From NCBI GenBank assembly GCA_015680685.1, contig MNCI01000161.1, forward strand, positions 115,373-179,372: a stretch of DNA of 64,000 nt, given 5' to 3'. Every line of letters starts with the position of its first letter. Within the stretch, counting starts at the first letter, position 1. The notes beneath the pieces are model-generated. The model ran no database searches, was not told the origin of the DNA, and was given only the letters and a program-made list of their open reading frames with translations. Origin of the DNA: Gnetum montanum (Eukaryota; Streptophyta; Gnetopsida; Gnetales; Gnetaceae). Shown piece by piece: positions 33,754 to 44,423 of this stretch. Both the position numbers and the translations under genes were made by a program.

Positions 33754-35347
33754 TGAAACACCGTAAAAAATTGCGAATCGGCCTAGGGTGAAGATTCATG
33801 ATTCGGGCAAAAGTTTGCAGCAAAAATCCAGAAGATAGAACAAGGCAAAAAGGTGTGCAGCATCAAGTCTCCAAAGTTTTTTAAAAATTCTAACTTTGCT
33901 TTGTTTTCTCTCTTTATGCCACATTACGCAACATAGCGTGATGTCGCTCAGCGTAATTCTGTCTAATGTAGCGTGATATTGGAAGGTAGCTTACTTCAGC
34001 GAATACAACAAAGTTTAAGGCCTAAGAAGCGGACTACAACTTGTTGCATATTCCACCAAGTCTTTTTTTCAGGACTGAATTTGCACTCCATTACGCAGAG
34101 CAGCGTAATGAGCTTCGAGGAAGTCAAAGTCAGAGTCCAAAGGAGCACGGCAGGTTGACTTCTTTTTTGCAGATTGGTTGCTTTACGCTTATCACGCTAC
34201 GAAGCGTAAACAAGCGTAACTTGTTGTGAGGTTGACTATTTTTACACTCCATTACGCTTTGCGGCGTAAATAAATGCAAAGAAGCTTGAGTTAACTACTT
34301 TATGCTCTATTACGCTCTGCCACACTATGCAGCGTAAACAAGTGTAATACAGTGTAAAGTCAGCTAAGGCAGTACCAGACACGCACCTGTGATCCATACG
34401 CAGCAATACGCTTATTAGCGTATCTCAGCGTAATCATGAGGCGGCTTCAGTAGGAGTGGTTTACAGCGTACTTCGCCCCCCCCCCCCCCCCAAATATAAT
34501 GCGGCATGACCAGCTTTAACATAAAAATTGTCAAGTCAACAGTGTTTTGAAAGTTCGAGACACGTGTCATCAAGACTGTGCCTTCCCATATGATGCTGAA
34601 CTTATAAATACCCCAGTTGACAAGAAGAGAAGGGAGGATTTTTTCTTCTTCTGAAAGACATAAGGCATTGTTTGGGCATTGGCAGCAAGAGCGATCAGTC
34701 GTCTTCGTGAAAACATTATCCTCTTCATTAGCGATCATTAACAGCTTTAAGAAAAGATTACCGAGGGAAAAAAGGAGCAAATTAGAGATCGAGAGATCAT
34801 CTGGTACGATTGGCAAGGTTTATTGATCAGAAACAGTTGATCGATAGAGATCTAGGATTGACCTTCCTTGCATTCCAGTTTTGGCTTACAAGGTAGATCA
34901 ACCTTCATTATGTTCTCCCTTTGAAATAGATTTCGTGTTGTTTTGTGTATGCTTTGCACAAAGATAAGCGAAGTCTGCCGTTGGAACGTTGTGTGCAATA
35001 TATTCAGCCTTCGAGTCAAATCATAGATATTGGAATTACGCATCTTTTCTAAATCTAATCTTCCTTGTCGCGTTGACGTTATCATTATTTCAATTTTTTT
35101 ACATTGTTTTCTACTCCTTCTACGATTCATTGAATTAATTCGTTTCGTGGAATATATATATAATACATATACTATCGCGATATTCAATAATTTACTGATT
35201 AAGTAAGTCCCTGTTTGATCGACAAGACCGTTTAGGGCACCTCGGATCCGTTTTCTCCAGCACGGCCCTCACACGGATCTGTGGTTAAGACTGTGTACAC
35301 GGATCTTCGTTCGGTATTCCCAGTGACCGACGTTTTCCGTCGTTACC
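33754..35347 (+). repeat. LTR 3 of Tat array (outer right)
   Basis: Begins TGAAACACCG directly after the polypurine tract. It ends GTTACC, one change from the GTTACA of the other LTRs, and is followed at once by AAGCC. Poly-C tract of 16 at 34476-34491; TATA box 34603-34610. It holds the cleanest TTACGC hexamers. Confidence 0.9.
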
Positions 35348-35352
35348 AAGCC
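35348..35352. repeat. Target-site duplication AAGCC, right copy
   Basis: Matches 1875-1879. It marks the right end of the whole array. Confidence 0.8.
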
Positions 35353-35491
35353 ATGTTATCTTTTTTTGATGGTTTATGTTAAGTGTGCTTTCTATTAAGG
35401 TTGTGAAGATTATAGTTAGGTTATGATACAATGAACTTTGAAAAATTAATTACTTAGTATAACATTGACTTATCCATGGCAACATTGCTAA
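35353..35491 (-). other. Leader and PBS of the interrupted Athila-like element
   Basis: Minus strand. TTAGCAATGTTGCCATGGA (35491-35473) aligns with the PBS TTGGCGCTATTGTCAGGGA of the related element at 44405-44423. Leader length here plus the piece left of the array (to about 1866) is about 150 bp, matching the 146 bp between LTR end and gag ATG in the related element. Confidence 0.65.
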
Positions 35492-36431
35492 TGATTAGCA
35501 ATGGAGTATCCAACACCCAACCATATGATATACAAGTGCTTACGTGCAATCCTAGTCAAACTCCATAGATAAGGCAATGTGATTATACTAGTAGTTGATT
35601 AGCATTCATGATTGTTATCTTCCCATGTGAGTCAGTAAAACCAGTGCATATGGTTTAACTCACAGTGAGATATCTAATATTGATGTTGTATTGGCCATTA
35701 TGCTCCTAATAAACATGAAGTAAAGGTAAAAGTTTCTAAATCTAAGTAATAGTAAAACAAATCTAAACTACCCTATGTGATGAGTAGCCAGTCTTGATCT
35801 TTTGGTCACACCTTGGACTTCATGCAACTACTACTGGGATTACCAAGTACTACACTACTAGGCATACCAAGTGATAGTACTCTTGGGTTACCAAGTAGTT
35901 ACACTTACATGCTCAAGATTAGTCATACTCATTCTACTTAATGACATTAAAAGTAAATTGTAGGTAATTGTAAACATTGACTATGAAAATAGTAAACAGT
36001 AAACTAATTAAAAATAGAAATAAAATTAAGTGTTGTTGTAATGATGGAAAGTAATCTCAATCTTTATTTCTAGTCATGCAGTACGTCCAAGAACATCACA
36101 CTTGAATAAAGGCCTCATTCAATCACTTAACATCACATTGCAGGCACACACTACTAAGTAATGAATTCAAGAAAACAAACTGAAAGAGTTATATTACTAA
36201 GCTATCTAATCTCCTCCAAATCTGTGCACCCAAGTGTTGCTTATATAGGCTAGCACGCATCCTATGATATCATTTATATAATAATGTATGGTGAGATACG
36301 ATAACATATCTACAACATCATAGATACAATCTCGTAACTATGATATCACTGGCTCAAAATTTTTGGGTTCATTAGCCATAAATATCACATAAAAAAACAT
36401 AACTATGGGATCCTACGATAAGGTGTTACAC
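35492..36431 (-). repeat. 5' LTR of the interrupted Athila-like element
   Basis: Minus strand, about 940 bp, close to the 939-bp LTR at 43466. Shared landmarks in order: TATATAAG (about 36240), AACTCTTTCAGTTTGTT, CTTGGTAACCC, GTAATCCCAGTAGTAGTTG, TCTATGGAGTTTGAC, CATATGGTTGGGTGT and an end in ATCA. The left boundary on the minus strand (TGTGTAACACC) is approximate. Confidence 0.6.
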
Positions 36432-36485
36432 ACACACTCTCTCTCTCTCTCTCTCTCTCTCCTCCTCCCCCACCCACCCCCCCTA
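36432..36485. repeat. CA/CT microsatellite and C-rich tract
   Basis: ACACACAC then a run of CT dinucleotides and CCTCCTCCCCCACCCACC, just outside the Athila-like LTR. Confidence 0.9.
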
Positions 36486-36559
36486 CCCTTTCCTCCTCAA
36501 AAATATTTCTCTTAAAAGATCTTTGAATACCCAATCCACATCTCTATCATTTTATCTAC

Positions 36560-36860
36560 AATTTGAACTAGCCACTCTTCATACATAGCAATTGGCTACA
36601 TATGTACATATATCCACTCTATCATATGTTTAACATCTAATACATATTCCCTTAACATGATGCTTTGAAGACATCATGGACATCTCCTAACTATGGCAAT
36701 AACCCTAATATGTAAGTGATCCTACAAATCCTCTCCAAAATCCTAGATGGCCCAATTTACCTACCTATGAACTTCCACTTCTAGCCAAATTGCAATAGGC
36801 CCTTCAAGAGTGATACCTAAATAAACACACGAATACCAACCTCAAACTCTAATGGTTTCT
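36560..36860 (-). pseudogene. Ty3/gypsy integrase C-terminal relic
   Basis: On the minus strand, LEFEVGIRVFLR begins the usual FEVGDxVFLKVSP block. It is followed by LARSGSS, VGKLGHLGFW (for GKLSPRYIGPF) and YILGLLP-stop-LGDVHDVFKA, matching the family motif YRLALPPxLxxVHDVFHVS. This is the integrase end typical of tRNA-Met-primed Ty3/gypsy elements. Stops in several places; no other domain is evident upstream. Confidence 0.55.
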
Positions 36861-36889
36861 TATACTAGTTGGCATAGGTTGTTTGTGTG

Positions 36890-37390
36890 TCCTAATAATG
36901 ATTGATAATATTTGTAACCTAATGTGTTCTTTTCTCTTATTATTTTTATTTTCCATGTTTTTATAAAGGATAGATTTACTTCCTATGTTGTCGTATAAGT
37001 TATGTAGTGCAAGTCCTTATCTTCAAGTCTCCATGTAATGTGTCACATAATATAATTTTATATTTCAAATTTGAGAAGGAGATGTCAAAGTAATGTCAAA
37101 TGTGAGTACTAGATGCTACATGTTATGCATCTCTTCCTTGGGACCACCCAAGATCCCATGGGGTCATTTCCCATGTGTTCAAATCACATAAAGTACATAG
37201 ATGGCACATCCTCATGAGTTGAAATCACAATTATCCTCTTGTAATTTAGTTATGATTAGGTAGAACAACGAGCAAGCAAACACTTGTGGTAAATTTTTCA
37301 AATAAAATTTGAGGCAAGACTCATTGATTTCAAAATTAAAAAGAGATCTTATTTCCATTGCATCCTCTAACATAGGATAGTGTACTTAGG
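36890..37390. other. AT-rich intergenic sequence
   Basis: I see no gene, RNA gene or clear transposon motif. Confidence 0.5.
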
Positions 37391-37394
37391 GTGT

Positions 37395-38020
37395 TCATAC
37401 CAATGCTTGAACTTGGTACCTTTGAGTGCAAAGCAATGTGAGCTAACATGGCTTGTTAATGAACACATATACATTATAAATTATATCATTGGTAAAGAAT
37501 ATATAAATTGTGAAACTAAACATTTTTTATGCTTGTATTTTTTATCATTTTAATTAACGAAACTAAGATACACATAAGGGTAACGTAATCCACTATATGA
37601 TATGCTATCATTACATTTGTATCATAGCTAGTATAATAGATAAAAATTTATTTTTCCTTTAGTGTATTATTTTTTTAAAACAATAACATTATGTTATTAT
37701 TTTTAAAAATAATAATAAGGTGTTAACTTAATGATAAGAATCTTGGCTTAGTAACTCATGTCACAGGTTCAATTTAACTCCACCAAACAACACTTAGTTA
37801 TAAATTTAAAAGCCTTTTGCAAAAACCATATATCCGAGGGGTTTGAGTTGAAATACATGTTCAAGATGACCACAAACTATTAACAAGGGTAAGCTGTTTC
37901 TAAATCCTAACAGGCTAGATGTAAACGGTGGCCATATAACAATAACAATGAGCTGTTGCCTAATAGTATGAGTCTTAGCATGGTAACTCTAAGTCATAGG
38001 CCCAACTATACTAAGTAACA
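37395..38020. repeat. Cluster of tRNA-like, SINE-like fragments
   Basis: Three short pieces have a split-promoter look. 37719-37785 (+) has GTGTTAACTTAATGATAAG with CACAGGTTCAATTTA. 37945-38015 (+) has GTTGCCTAATAGTATGAG with CATAGGCCCAACTA. 37395-37460 (-) has TGTTAGCTCACATTG with CAAGTTCAAGC. These recall box A and box B (GGTTCRANYCC) of plant tRNA-derived SINEs but are degenerate; none forms a convincing tRNA. Confidence 0.35.
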
Positions 38021-38277
38021 TTGAATTATAAATTTGTATAAATCTTAAAATGTACTTTAAGTTTCCCTCATTTTTAGGTTCCAACATCTGGTAATATCTT
38101 TGGATTGGGCATTTCCCATTGCCCGGGCATGAACCGTAAGCCAGGATTCTATTTTAAAGCAAGGCAAGATTGCATATTCTAAAACTGGGATCAAAGCCAC
38201 TCAAATAAACACGCTTCCACGAAGATGGCGCGCTGAAAACTAGGAGCAGGACAATCAGCTGTGACAACGAGAAGCCC

Positions 38278-38284
38278 TATAAAA
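38278..38284 (+). promoter_or_regulatory. TATA box of the PR-1 gene
   Basis: TATAAAA 67 bp upstream of the PR-1 ATG. The in-frame ATG at 38261 lies upstream of this box, so it is unlikely to be in the mRNA. Confidence 0.6.
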
Positions 38285-38350
38285 CTACAGACAGGCAAAT
38301 TAAACACAAAGGAGCTCAAATACAGGCACAGGCACAGAGAAACACAAAAA

Positions 38351-39157
38351 ATGGCGTACGCAAGGAACATGTTTTGTGCAGTCCTCACGCTACTTTTGGC
38401 AGTGGCAGGCAAAGCAGCTGCCAGCGCTTACGCCGGCCTCAACGATCCTTCATTGGGTAACCTTCATTCCTCATCGTCATCGTCAAGTGCTTGGATCGCA
38501 GACGCAGAGGAAGAAAACACATATGATGATGATGATTTAGCAGCCGTCACGGCCGATCAAGGTATCGGTTTCGGTGGCTTCGGTGGTGGTTTCGGAGGAT
38601 TTGGTGGCGGTGATGACGGAGGCGGTAGCGGTGACTACGGAAGTGGCAGTGGCGGTGGAAGCGGAAGCGGAAGCGGAAGTGGCAATGGAAGTGGAAGTGG
38701 AAATGGCAGCGGCAGCGCTGGTGCTGGTGCTGGTTCATCTGAACAGGATGGGTTTATGAAGGTACAGAACGATGCACGTAAGGCAGTGGGCGTGGATGCC
38801 TTGGTGTGGGACTCCGCGGTGGCGGATTACGCGAAATCGTATGCGCAGAAGCGTGCGGGCGACTGCAAGCTGCAGCATTCCAATGGCAAGTACGGGGAAA
38901 ATCTGTTCGCTGGAAGCGGCGACGGGTTCGGGCCTCAGGATGCGGCGCAGGCATGGGTGGACGAGGAGAAGTACTTCGACAAGTCTTCCAAGACGTGCCC
39001 TGAGTCGCGTTTTTCGCAGTGCGGGCACTACAGCCAAGTTGTGTGGCGAGACACCAAACGCATCGGCTGTGCTCAGGTTAAGTGCTCCAACGGTGGCGTC
39101 TTCATGACCTGCAACTACGATCCCCCTGGCAACTACGTTGGCCAACCAGCTTACTAA
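38351..39157 (+). CDS. PR1: Pathogenesis-related protein 1 (CAP domain) with glycine-rich insert
   Basis: Single-exon gene, 268 aa, secreted. Start chosen at AAAAAATGGCG (38351). Residues 1-25 are a signal peptide (hydrophobic AVLTLLLAVAG, likely cut near residue 24-26). Residues 50-62 are acidic (DAEEENTYDDDD). Residues 71-130 are a Gly/Ser-rich low-complexity segment (FGGFGGG repeats, then GSGSGSG). The CAP domain is about 133-268. It has CGHYSQVVWRDTKRIGC (CAP1 signature), MTCNYDPPGNYVG (CAP2 signature), six Cys (172, 216, 224, 240, 245, 254) and the cavity residues His176, Glu183, a Glu at 205 or 206, and His226. Typical PR-1 is about 160 aa with no such insert. PR-1 proteins are apoplastic defence proteins that bind sterols; the insert's role is unknown. 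The frame is intact and codon use differs from the flanking transposon relics, so it is probably functional. Confidence 0.93.
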   Translation: MAYARNMFCAVLTLLLAVAGKAAASAYAGLNDPSLGNLHSSSSSSSAWIADAEEENTYDDDDLAAVTADQGIGFGGFGGGFGGFGGGDDGGGSGDYGSGSGGGSGSGSGSGNGSGSGNGSGSAGAGAGSSEQDGFMKVQNDARKAVGVDALVWDSAVADYAKSYAQKRAGDCKLQHSNGKYGENLFAGSGDGFGPQDAAQAWVDEEKYFDKSSKTCPESRFSQCGHYSQVVWRDTKRIGCAQVKCSNGGVFMTCNYDPPGNYVGQPAY

Positions 39158-39195
39158 ATTATTATCATTATTTTCAATCCTCCTCAACTCTTTTA

Positions 39196-39206
39196 AATAA
39201 AATAAA
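39196..39206 (+). terminator. Polyadenylation signal of PR-1
   Basis: Two overlapping AATAAA motifs 39-44 bp after the stop. Confidence 0.6.
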
Positions 39207-39209
39207 AGG

Positions 39210-39740
39210 CCATCTACATTTTTTGGCATGCTACAGTATTAAATTTTCATTTACACAAACAAGAAATAATTACATCTTACAAGCAATCGTGAATTCTATT
39301 AAAGATGATCATGTTAGTTTTGATGTTACCAATGTTTTACCTAAATAATGTGCTTGTAGTTTAGCTTTTGTTTCCTTTCACAAGTACTTTTTTTTTTAAA
39401 CATTTTTTAAATAATATTCTCTCTATCATACTCTAGGAAAGCCTATCCATAAATCTAAATAATATATCATCTATAACAAAACCAAATTAATTTTACTATC
39501 TATTTACCCACTTTGAGATCTCAAATTTAATTATGTTTGGTTTTGTGTTGTATGTGTGTACTTGAATTTTATACACCACCTACAAGATATCTCCTTTGTG
39601 AACTGATTACACTTGGATGGGACATCTTCTCTTCCCCAAAGATATCTTGTCCAACCATGGAATGTTATTATATGTACTCCAACAAACTCAAAATTTTAAT
39701 TTCAAATGTCAAAGCCATATAAGGCAATGAGAAAAAAAAA
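39210..39740. other. Spacer downstream of PR-1
   Basis: AT-rich; no gene seen. The right part may be U3 of the Ty3/gypsy LTR whose TATA box is at 39741. Confidence 0.4.
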
Positions 39741-40406
39741 TATAAATACACCTCTTTAGCCTCCATTTGGGCAAGAGGGAGAGAAGTGAGGAGAGAGTGA
39801 TGTTGAGCTCCATTTGATTATCCACTATTATAAGGCTCCAAAGCCATTTTATGTGTGAGTATATTATATTAGATCTTAAACACTCATCTATCCTAGGCAT
39901 TTGCTTCCAACATTTTGTATTTCTGTTTTATTTTCCAATCAATAATTAAGAGATTCTTCTTTCTTGGTTCCAAATGTATGTGCAAGTTTGAATGGTTTTA
40001 GGTTACTGAAGCTGGTTCCTCCCTAGATTGGTATAAAAGCGAAGGATTTAAGATAGTTGACTTAAGAAGAGAAATCTTCTACATCAACTCAAAAGAATTC
40101 ACTTATCTCCAACTTCATTTTGGTTTGTAATTTTTTTATGTTAGTTTTCATGCTTAACCAGGATTTGATTAGCCTTCCTTTGGTCAATTTGAATGATAAA
40201 TTGAACTGGAAATTGGAAATTATTGTTGTTTAGAATACCCATTAACCTTGTTTAGCTAGGATTTGTGCAAATTGTGTGAATCCTATTTTGGGTTTTCATC
40301 TCTTTTTGGATCTAATTGGGTACTCCAATTTTGGTTGTGGGTATCGTAATCCTTTTGCAATTTCTTGTGGGTATTTATGTAATTTATCTTTTAGGTCCAT
40401 TTGATC

Positions 40407-41250
40407 ATGGCACCTAAGAAGAAATCAATCTAGGGCTTAGCCAAGAACATGGAAAACTTGAGGTATGCACTCAAGATTCCTGTGGACATAATGAAAAAGC
40501 TTGAAGAAAAGAAAGATCAATCTCCAACACCAAGGGTATCTAGGTAAGATGTTAACTTGGAATTTTCTTCACTAGGGCTTCTTCAACAAGGTAATCATCC
40601 ATGCTAAATCTTGAAGATGATTTTCCTTTTAGGGATGAAAAAATTGGGGAATATGAGGAATATTATGGAAACCCTCATTTTATAATTGTACTTGCAAGAT
40701 CCCATAGGTCCAAATTTTCAAGAGAGAGGAATAATGGATCTACTTCTAGGTCTCAAAGGAACACTAAGAAGGAAATGAAGATCACTCTTGAAAAGGCTTT
40801 TAAGCATGCCTCTAGAATGCCTCCTATTGAAGTGAAGACTTTCAATGGGATGGAGGACACTGAATCTATTCTTTCCTAGCTAAAGATCTTAAACAAGTAC
40901 TTTGAACTTGAAGATGTAGAAGACCATAAAAAAGTATCATATGTTGAGACTAAACTTGAGGATATAACACATATTTGTTGGAAGAAATAGAACCATGCTT
41001 TTCTTGTAAGTAACGGAACTCCTATCAAATATTGATCTCTAATGCAAATCATGCTTAAAAAAAATTGAGAAGGTCCATCATAGACAATGGGTAATTCAAA
41101 AATTAAAATACCTCAAGCAAGGTAATAAGAGTGTTAAAGACTTCTACATGAATTTTTTCAAATCCTTCAAGCAAGAAAAAGTTCATTAAGATAAGTATGA
41201 GTAAGCATTTAATTTTTGAGGATGAAAGAGAGAATACCAACAACTACTAC
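40407..41250 (+). pseudogene. Ty3/gypsy gag relic
   Basis: Starts MAPKKKSI then TAG. The frame at 40601-40879 has PPIEVKTFNGMEDTESILS, then (past a stop) LKILNKYFELEDVEDHKKV and VETKLEDITHICW, the common gag block of plant Ty3/gypsy elements. YLKQGN-like and KDFYMNFFKSFKQEKVH follow. Several stops and shifts. Confidence 0.75.
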
Positions 41251-41269
41251 TATTCCATGAGTCTCAAAT

Positions 41270-42049
41270 GTTGGATGAGGCTTTTGAATTAGCCTTAAAG
41301 CTAAGAAGAAACTTCAAGGCTTTAATAGATGTTCTAAATCTTCTAAGGGCAAGGACTCCAAATCTTCTAAGGGTGAGAAGGGAGCCAAGGAGAAGGAAAA
41401 TACTAAATATTAGACAAATAAGAAGCAAGAGAAGCCTAAGAAGTATCAAGATTCCAAGAAAGACTACTCCATGAAAGGGAAGGATCAAGAGAATAACTAT
41501 GCTTCCAAACTTCAATGCCTTAGTTATGGTGAGATAGGAGCTAATCAATGTGAATGTAAGAAGCCAAAGATCTCCAAGGGCAAAGAACTCCAAATGTTAA
41601 AGAATGAAGAGTCATTTAATGAAGGTAATTCTCATGCTCCTATAATAGAAGATGCAACTAAAATTAATTCTTGCACTTTTATAGGAAATGTGAATGTCAA
41701 TGAAGATTATATGAGAAAGATGCTCTTTAGGATTAGGGTTAGGTGTTTTGATAATTACAAATGGGTATACATTTTGATTAATGATGATTTCCAAGAAAAT
41801 GTGATTTCTTCTAAGGATGTTGCTAAGCTTGGCTTAAAGAGATTTCCTCTTCTTAGGTCCTGTAGAGTTCATTGGATTTTAAAAGATCATTTTCAAGAAG
41901 TGAAAGTGAGGTATTTCATTTTTAAGATTGATTCCTTTAAAGACAAAGTATATTGGAACATTATTCTAATTAATTGCACTAAGGTCATTTTGGAAAGACC
42001 TTGGAATTTTCACAATAAGGCTTCTTTTGATGGAGCAAGAAATCTTTGA
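41270..42049 (+). pseudogene. Nucleocapsid and protease relic
   Basis: A Lys/Ser-rich tract is followed by CLSYGEIGANQCECKK, a zinc knuckle with one position altered. The 192-codon frame at 41471-42049 ends with a protease-like domain. In it, YILINDDFQENVISSKDVAK stands where the active-site loop should be, without a clear DSG. ILERPWNFHNKASFDGARN matches the family's ILGRPW...DG ending. Confidence 0.7.
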
Positions 42050-42249
42050 TCAGTACCAAGGAAAAATCGAATATATGATTTGATCCCTATGAATTGGCAA
42101 TTGTACAAGGAAAATATTCATGTACATGTTACATTGATCTTGCCAAGTATGCAAGAATGTCTACAAGCACATGAAAAAGCTTTTTCTTATCATGTCAACA
42201 CTTGTAAAAAGTATAGAAAAGTCTTCCAATGAACTTCCTCCAAAAGTGC

Positions 42250-43457
42250 AAACAATAGCATTGGAATTTGCTAATGTTTTTAAGGAAAATTGGAAGGGCT
42301 TTCTCTTCTAAGATCCATTCAATATCAAATTGATTTTATGCTTAGAGCTACCATCCCAAATGAGAGAGCTTTTCGCATTACTCCAAATCAAAGGAAGAAG
42401 TTGTACAAGTAAGTATGTGAATTACTCTCTAATTGCTTCATTAAGGAAGCTATTTCTCCTTGCATCATATCAGTTTGACTTATTTTAAAGAAATATATGG
42501 ATGATATGGAAATGTACATAGATTCTAAGGTTATCAGTAGTATCATTATCAAGTATAGATTTCCAATCCCTAGAATAGATGACATTCTTGTTGTTCTTAC
42601 CAATCTTGAAATTTTCTTCAAGATTAACTTAAAGAGTAACTATCATCAACTTTGTATTAGACCATGAGAAGAATGGAAAACAAACTTTAAGACATTAGAT
42701 GATTTTTATGAATGGTTAGCCATGCCTTTTGGACTAACTAATGTTCTAGGAACATTCACAATGCTTATGCATGAAATTTTGAGAGATATTATTAGAAAAT
42801 GTTGCATTATTTTCTTTGATGATATCCTTGTCTATAGTTTTAATGAGGAGAAACATGTGAAACCCTTGAGATTAATATGATTAAATTTGCATGATGTCAA
42901 ATTGGTAATCAATGGTAAGTGATGTTATTTGATGAAGATGGAAATTATCTACTTAGGTCATGTTGTTTCCAAAACCCAAGTCAACATGGAGCCAAGCAAG
43001 GAATGGCCTTGACATAAAGATGCATGTGAGGTAATATCTTTTCTTAGTTTGGTTGATTTTATAGAAGATTTATTATAAGTTTTACTTCTAGTAGATGGTC
43101 TATGCTTTCTTGTTTGAAAAAGAACTCAAAACTTGTATGAGATGAAGAGATGGAAAAGTCAATCAAAGCTTTGAAAGCAAAAATTTACATTGTTCTAGTA
43201 TTGGCTATTCCATATTTTTTAAGTGGAGGTGGATGCAAGTGACTTGTATTTGAAGCAATGATATTCCAAAAAGGTAAGCCCATTACATTTTTCTTTAAAA
43301 AATTGAATGAATCAATGCAAATATATATTGTCTATGAAAAAGAGTTGTACGCTATAGTTTAGATCTTAAAATATTGTAGCCATTATTTTTTGGAAAGTGA
43401 ATTTTGTTATTGAATAATCACATGAAATTGCAATTCTTGAATTCACAAAAGAAGTTG
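42250..43457 (+). pseudogene. Reverse transcriptase and RNase H relic (5' part)
   Basis: KYRFPIPRIDDIL, KINLKSNYHQLCIRP, FYEWLAMPFGLTNVLGTF and the catalytic block IIFFDDILVYS (about 42811-42843) are clear. YLGHVVS follows. RNase H traces: PITFFFKKLNESMQIYIVYE and KELYAIV. The frame reaches KKLSA at 43462 and resumes as SAKHLK at 53988. Confidence 0.8.
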
Positions 43458-43465
43458 AGTGCTAA
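43458..43465. repeat. Target-site duplication AGTGCTAA, left copy
   Basis: Eight bases repeated at 53988-53995. Removing the insertion and one copy restores the host frame (KKLSAKHLK). Confidence 0.7.
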
Positions 43466-44404
43466 TGAAGTGTCATTAGTCGATGCGTCGACTAGGCCGC
43501 ATATATGGGGCCATGTATACATGGCCGTGTCGACGCAGCGTATACACGACCGTGTCGACGCAGCATATACACGGCCGTGTCGACGCAGCCCCGTCGACGT
43601 AGCCTTCCATGCATCCACATGGCCCCATTTATAGGGAGCCTATTTTGGCCTATAAATAAGAGTGCCTTCCACTTCACTTAGGTACCTTTTAGTTGGTTGT
43701 AGCGAAGCTCTTGCAGTTTGTTCTTGTAGGAGATAGAATATTTTCCAAGTTCCCGCAATAGGTGTAAAGAAGGTGTCCAGCTCTTTCTTTGAGCGCTAAT
43801 GTATTTGAGCCCATTAGAGTGAACAGAAATAAAGACAAGCTTTCAAGCATTCCTTGTAGCATTTGGACTTAGCCATTTCTAGCTTAATATTTATATGCTT
43901 TGATAATTACTTAAGTTTCTCTTGTTATTAGTTTAATCGCTATCATTCATCATAGTTCATAGAAACCATAAGTATGACCATCTTGAACGTAAACCTAACG
44001 CTTGGTAACCTAGTGACGCTTAACATCTGGTAACCCAGTAGTGGTTGGGGAATGCTTAGAACGTGCCCGGAAGATGGGATCGGATATTTATGCTAGGAAT
44101 AGTTAAGATTTAGATTAGGATAATTATAGATTAGTTAATATTTCATTCCTTACCTTTCATACCTTAATTAGATGCCAAAAAACAAAGTAAAAACTATAAA
44201 AATCAGTTGCCTCAATCTCACTTAACCATTGCCACTAGATACTCACAAGTGAGGTTGAGAAGACAACAACCGTTCTAACAAAGGGTTTTGCTGGTTAGAG
44301 GTCTGGTGTATGTTAAGTGCTTACAGTCTATGGAATTTGACCGAGTCACATGTTAACGCCCGTGATTCACATGGTTGGGTGTAGGGGTACCTAGCCACTC
44401 ATCA
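43466..44404 (+). repeat. Left LTR of nested Athila-like element
   Basis: 939 bp. U3 has about three 25-bp units like CGTATACACGACCGTGTCGA CGCAG (43517-43590) that the right LTR lacks. TATA box TATAAATA at 43651-43658. Confidence 0.85.
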
Positions 44405-44423
44405 TTGGCGCTATTGTCAGGGA
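44405..44423 (+). other. Primer-binding site of the nested element
   Basis: TTGGCGCTATTGTCAGGGA directly after the LTR, the Athila-type PBS form. Confidence 0.7.

Larger units (their letters stand above)
1880..35347 (+). mobile_element. Tandem Tat-lineage Ty3/gypsy array: LTR-A-LTR-B-LTR
   Basis: Three LTRs (1880-3456, 17979-19560, 33754-35347) alternate with two colinear internal regions, copy A (3457-17978) and copy B (19561-33753). Each internal region holds, in order, a PBS, gag, protease, an antisense multi-exon gene, reverse transcriptase, RNase H, a second archaeal-type RNase H, integrase, a short-repeat field and a polypurine tract. The extra RNase H block with HFDGAS and NNVAEYEGLLRGL places it in the Tat lineage. 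The middle LTR is shared, and only the outer ends carry the AAGCC duplication. This is best explained by one insertion that later gained a unit through unequal LTR-LTR recombination. The two units differ by many transitions, so they are old or came from distinct alleles. Confidence 0.85.

Noticed and set aside
33754-35347. Reading the third LTR as a separate solo LTR
   Set aside because: It directly follows copy B's polypurine tract and carries the target duplication matching the left end of the array.
37719-38015. Functional tRNA genes
   Set aside because: No intact acceptor stem or anticodon arm can be folded; box B sequences are degenerate.
38261-38350. In-frame upstream ATG that would extend PR-1 by 30 residues
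   Set aside because: It lies upstream of the TATA box and would put a hydrophilic stretch before the signal peptide; the ATG at 38351 has the better context.
38547-38759. His/Arg-rich and Val/Glu-rich frames overlapping PR-1
   Set aside because: They are shadows of the Gly/Ser-rich coding repeat in other frames.
43404-43677. Short frames across the CG-rich LTR repeats
   Set aside because: They cross an insertion boundary and consist of translated tandem repeats.
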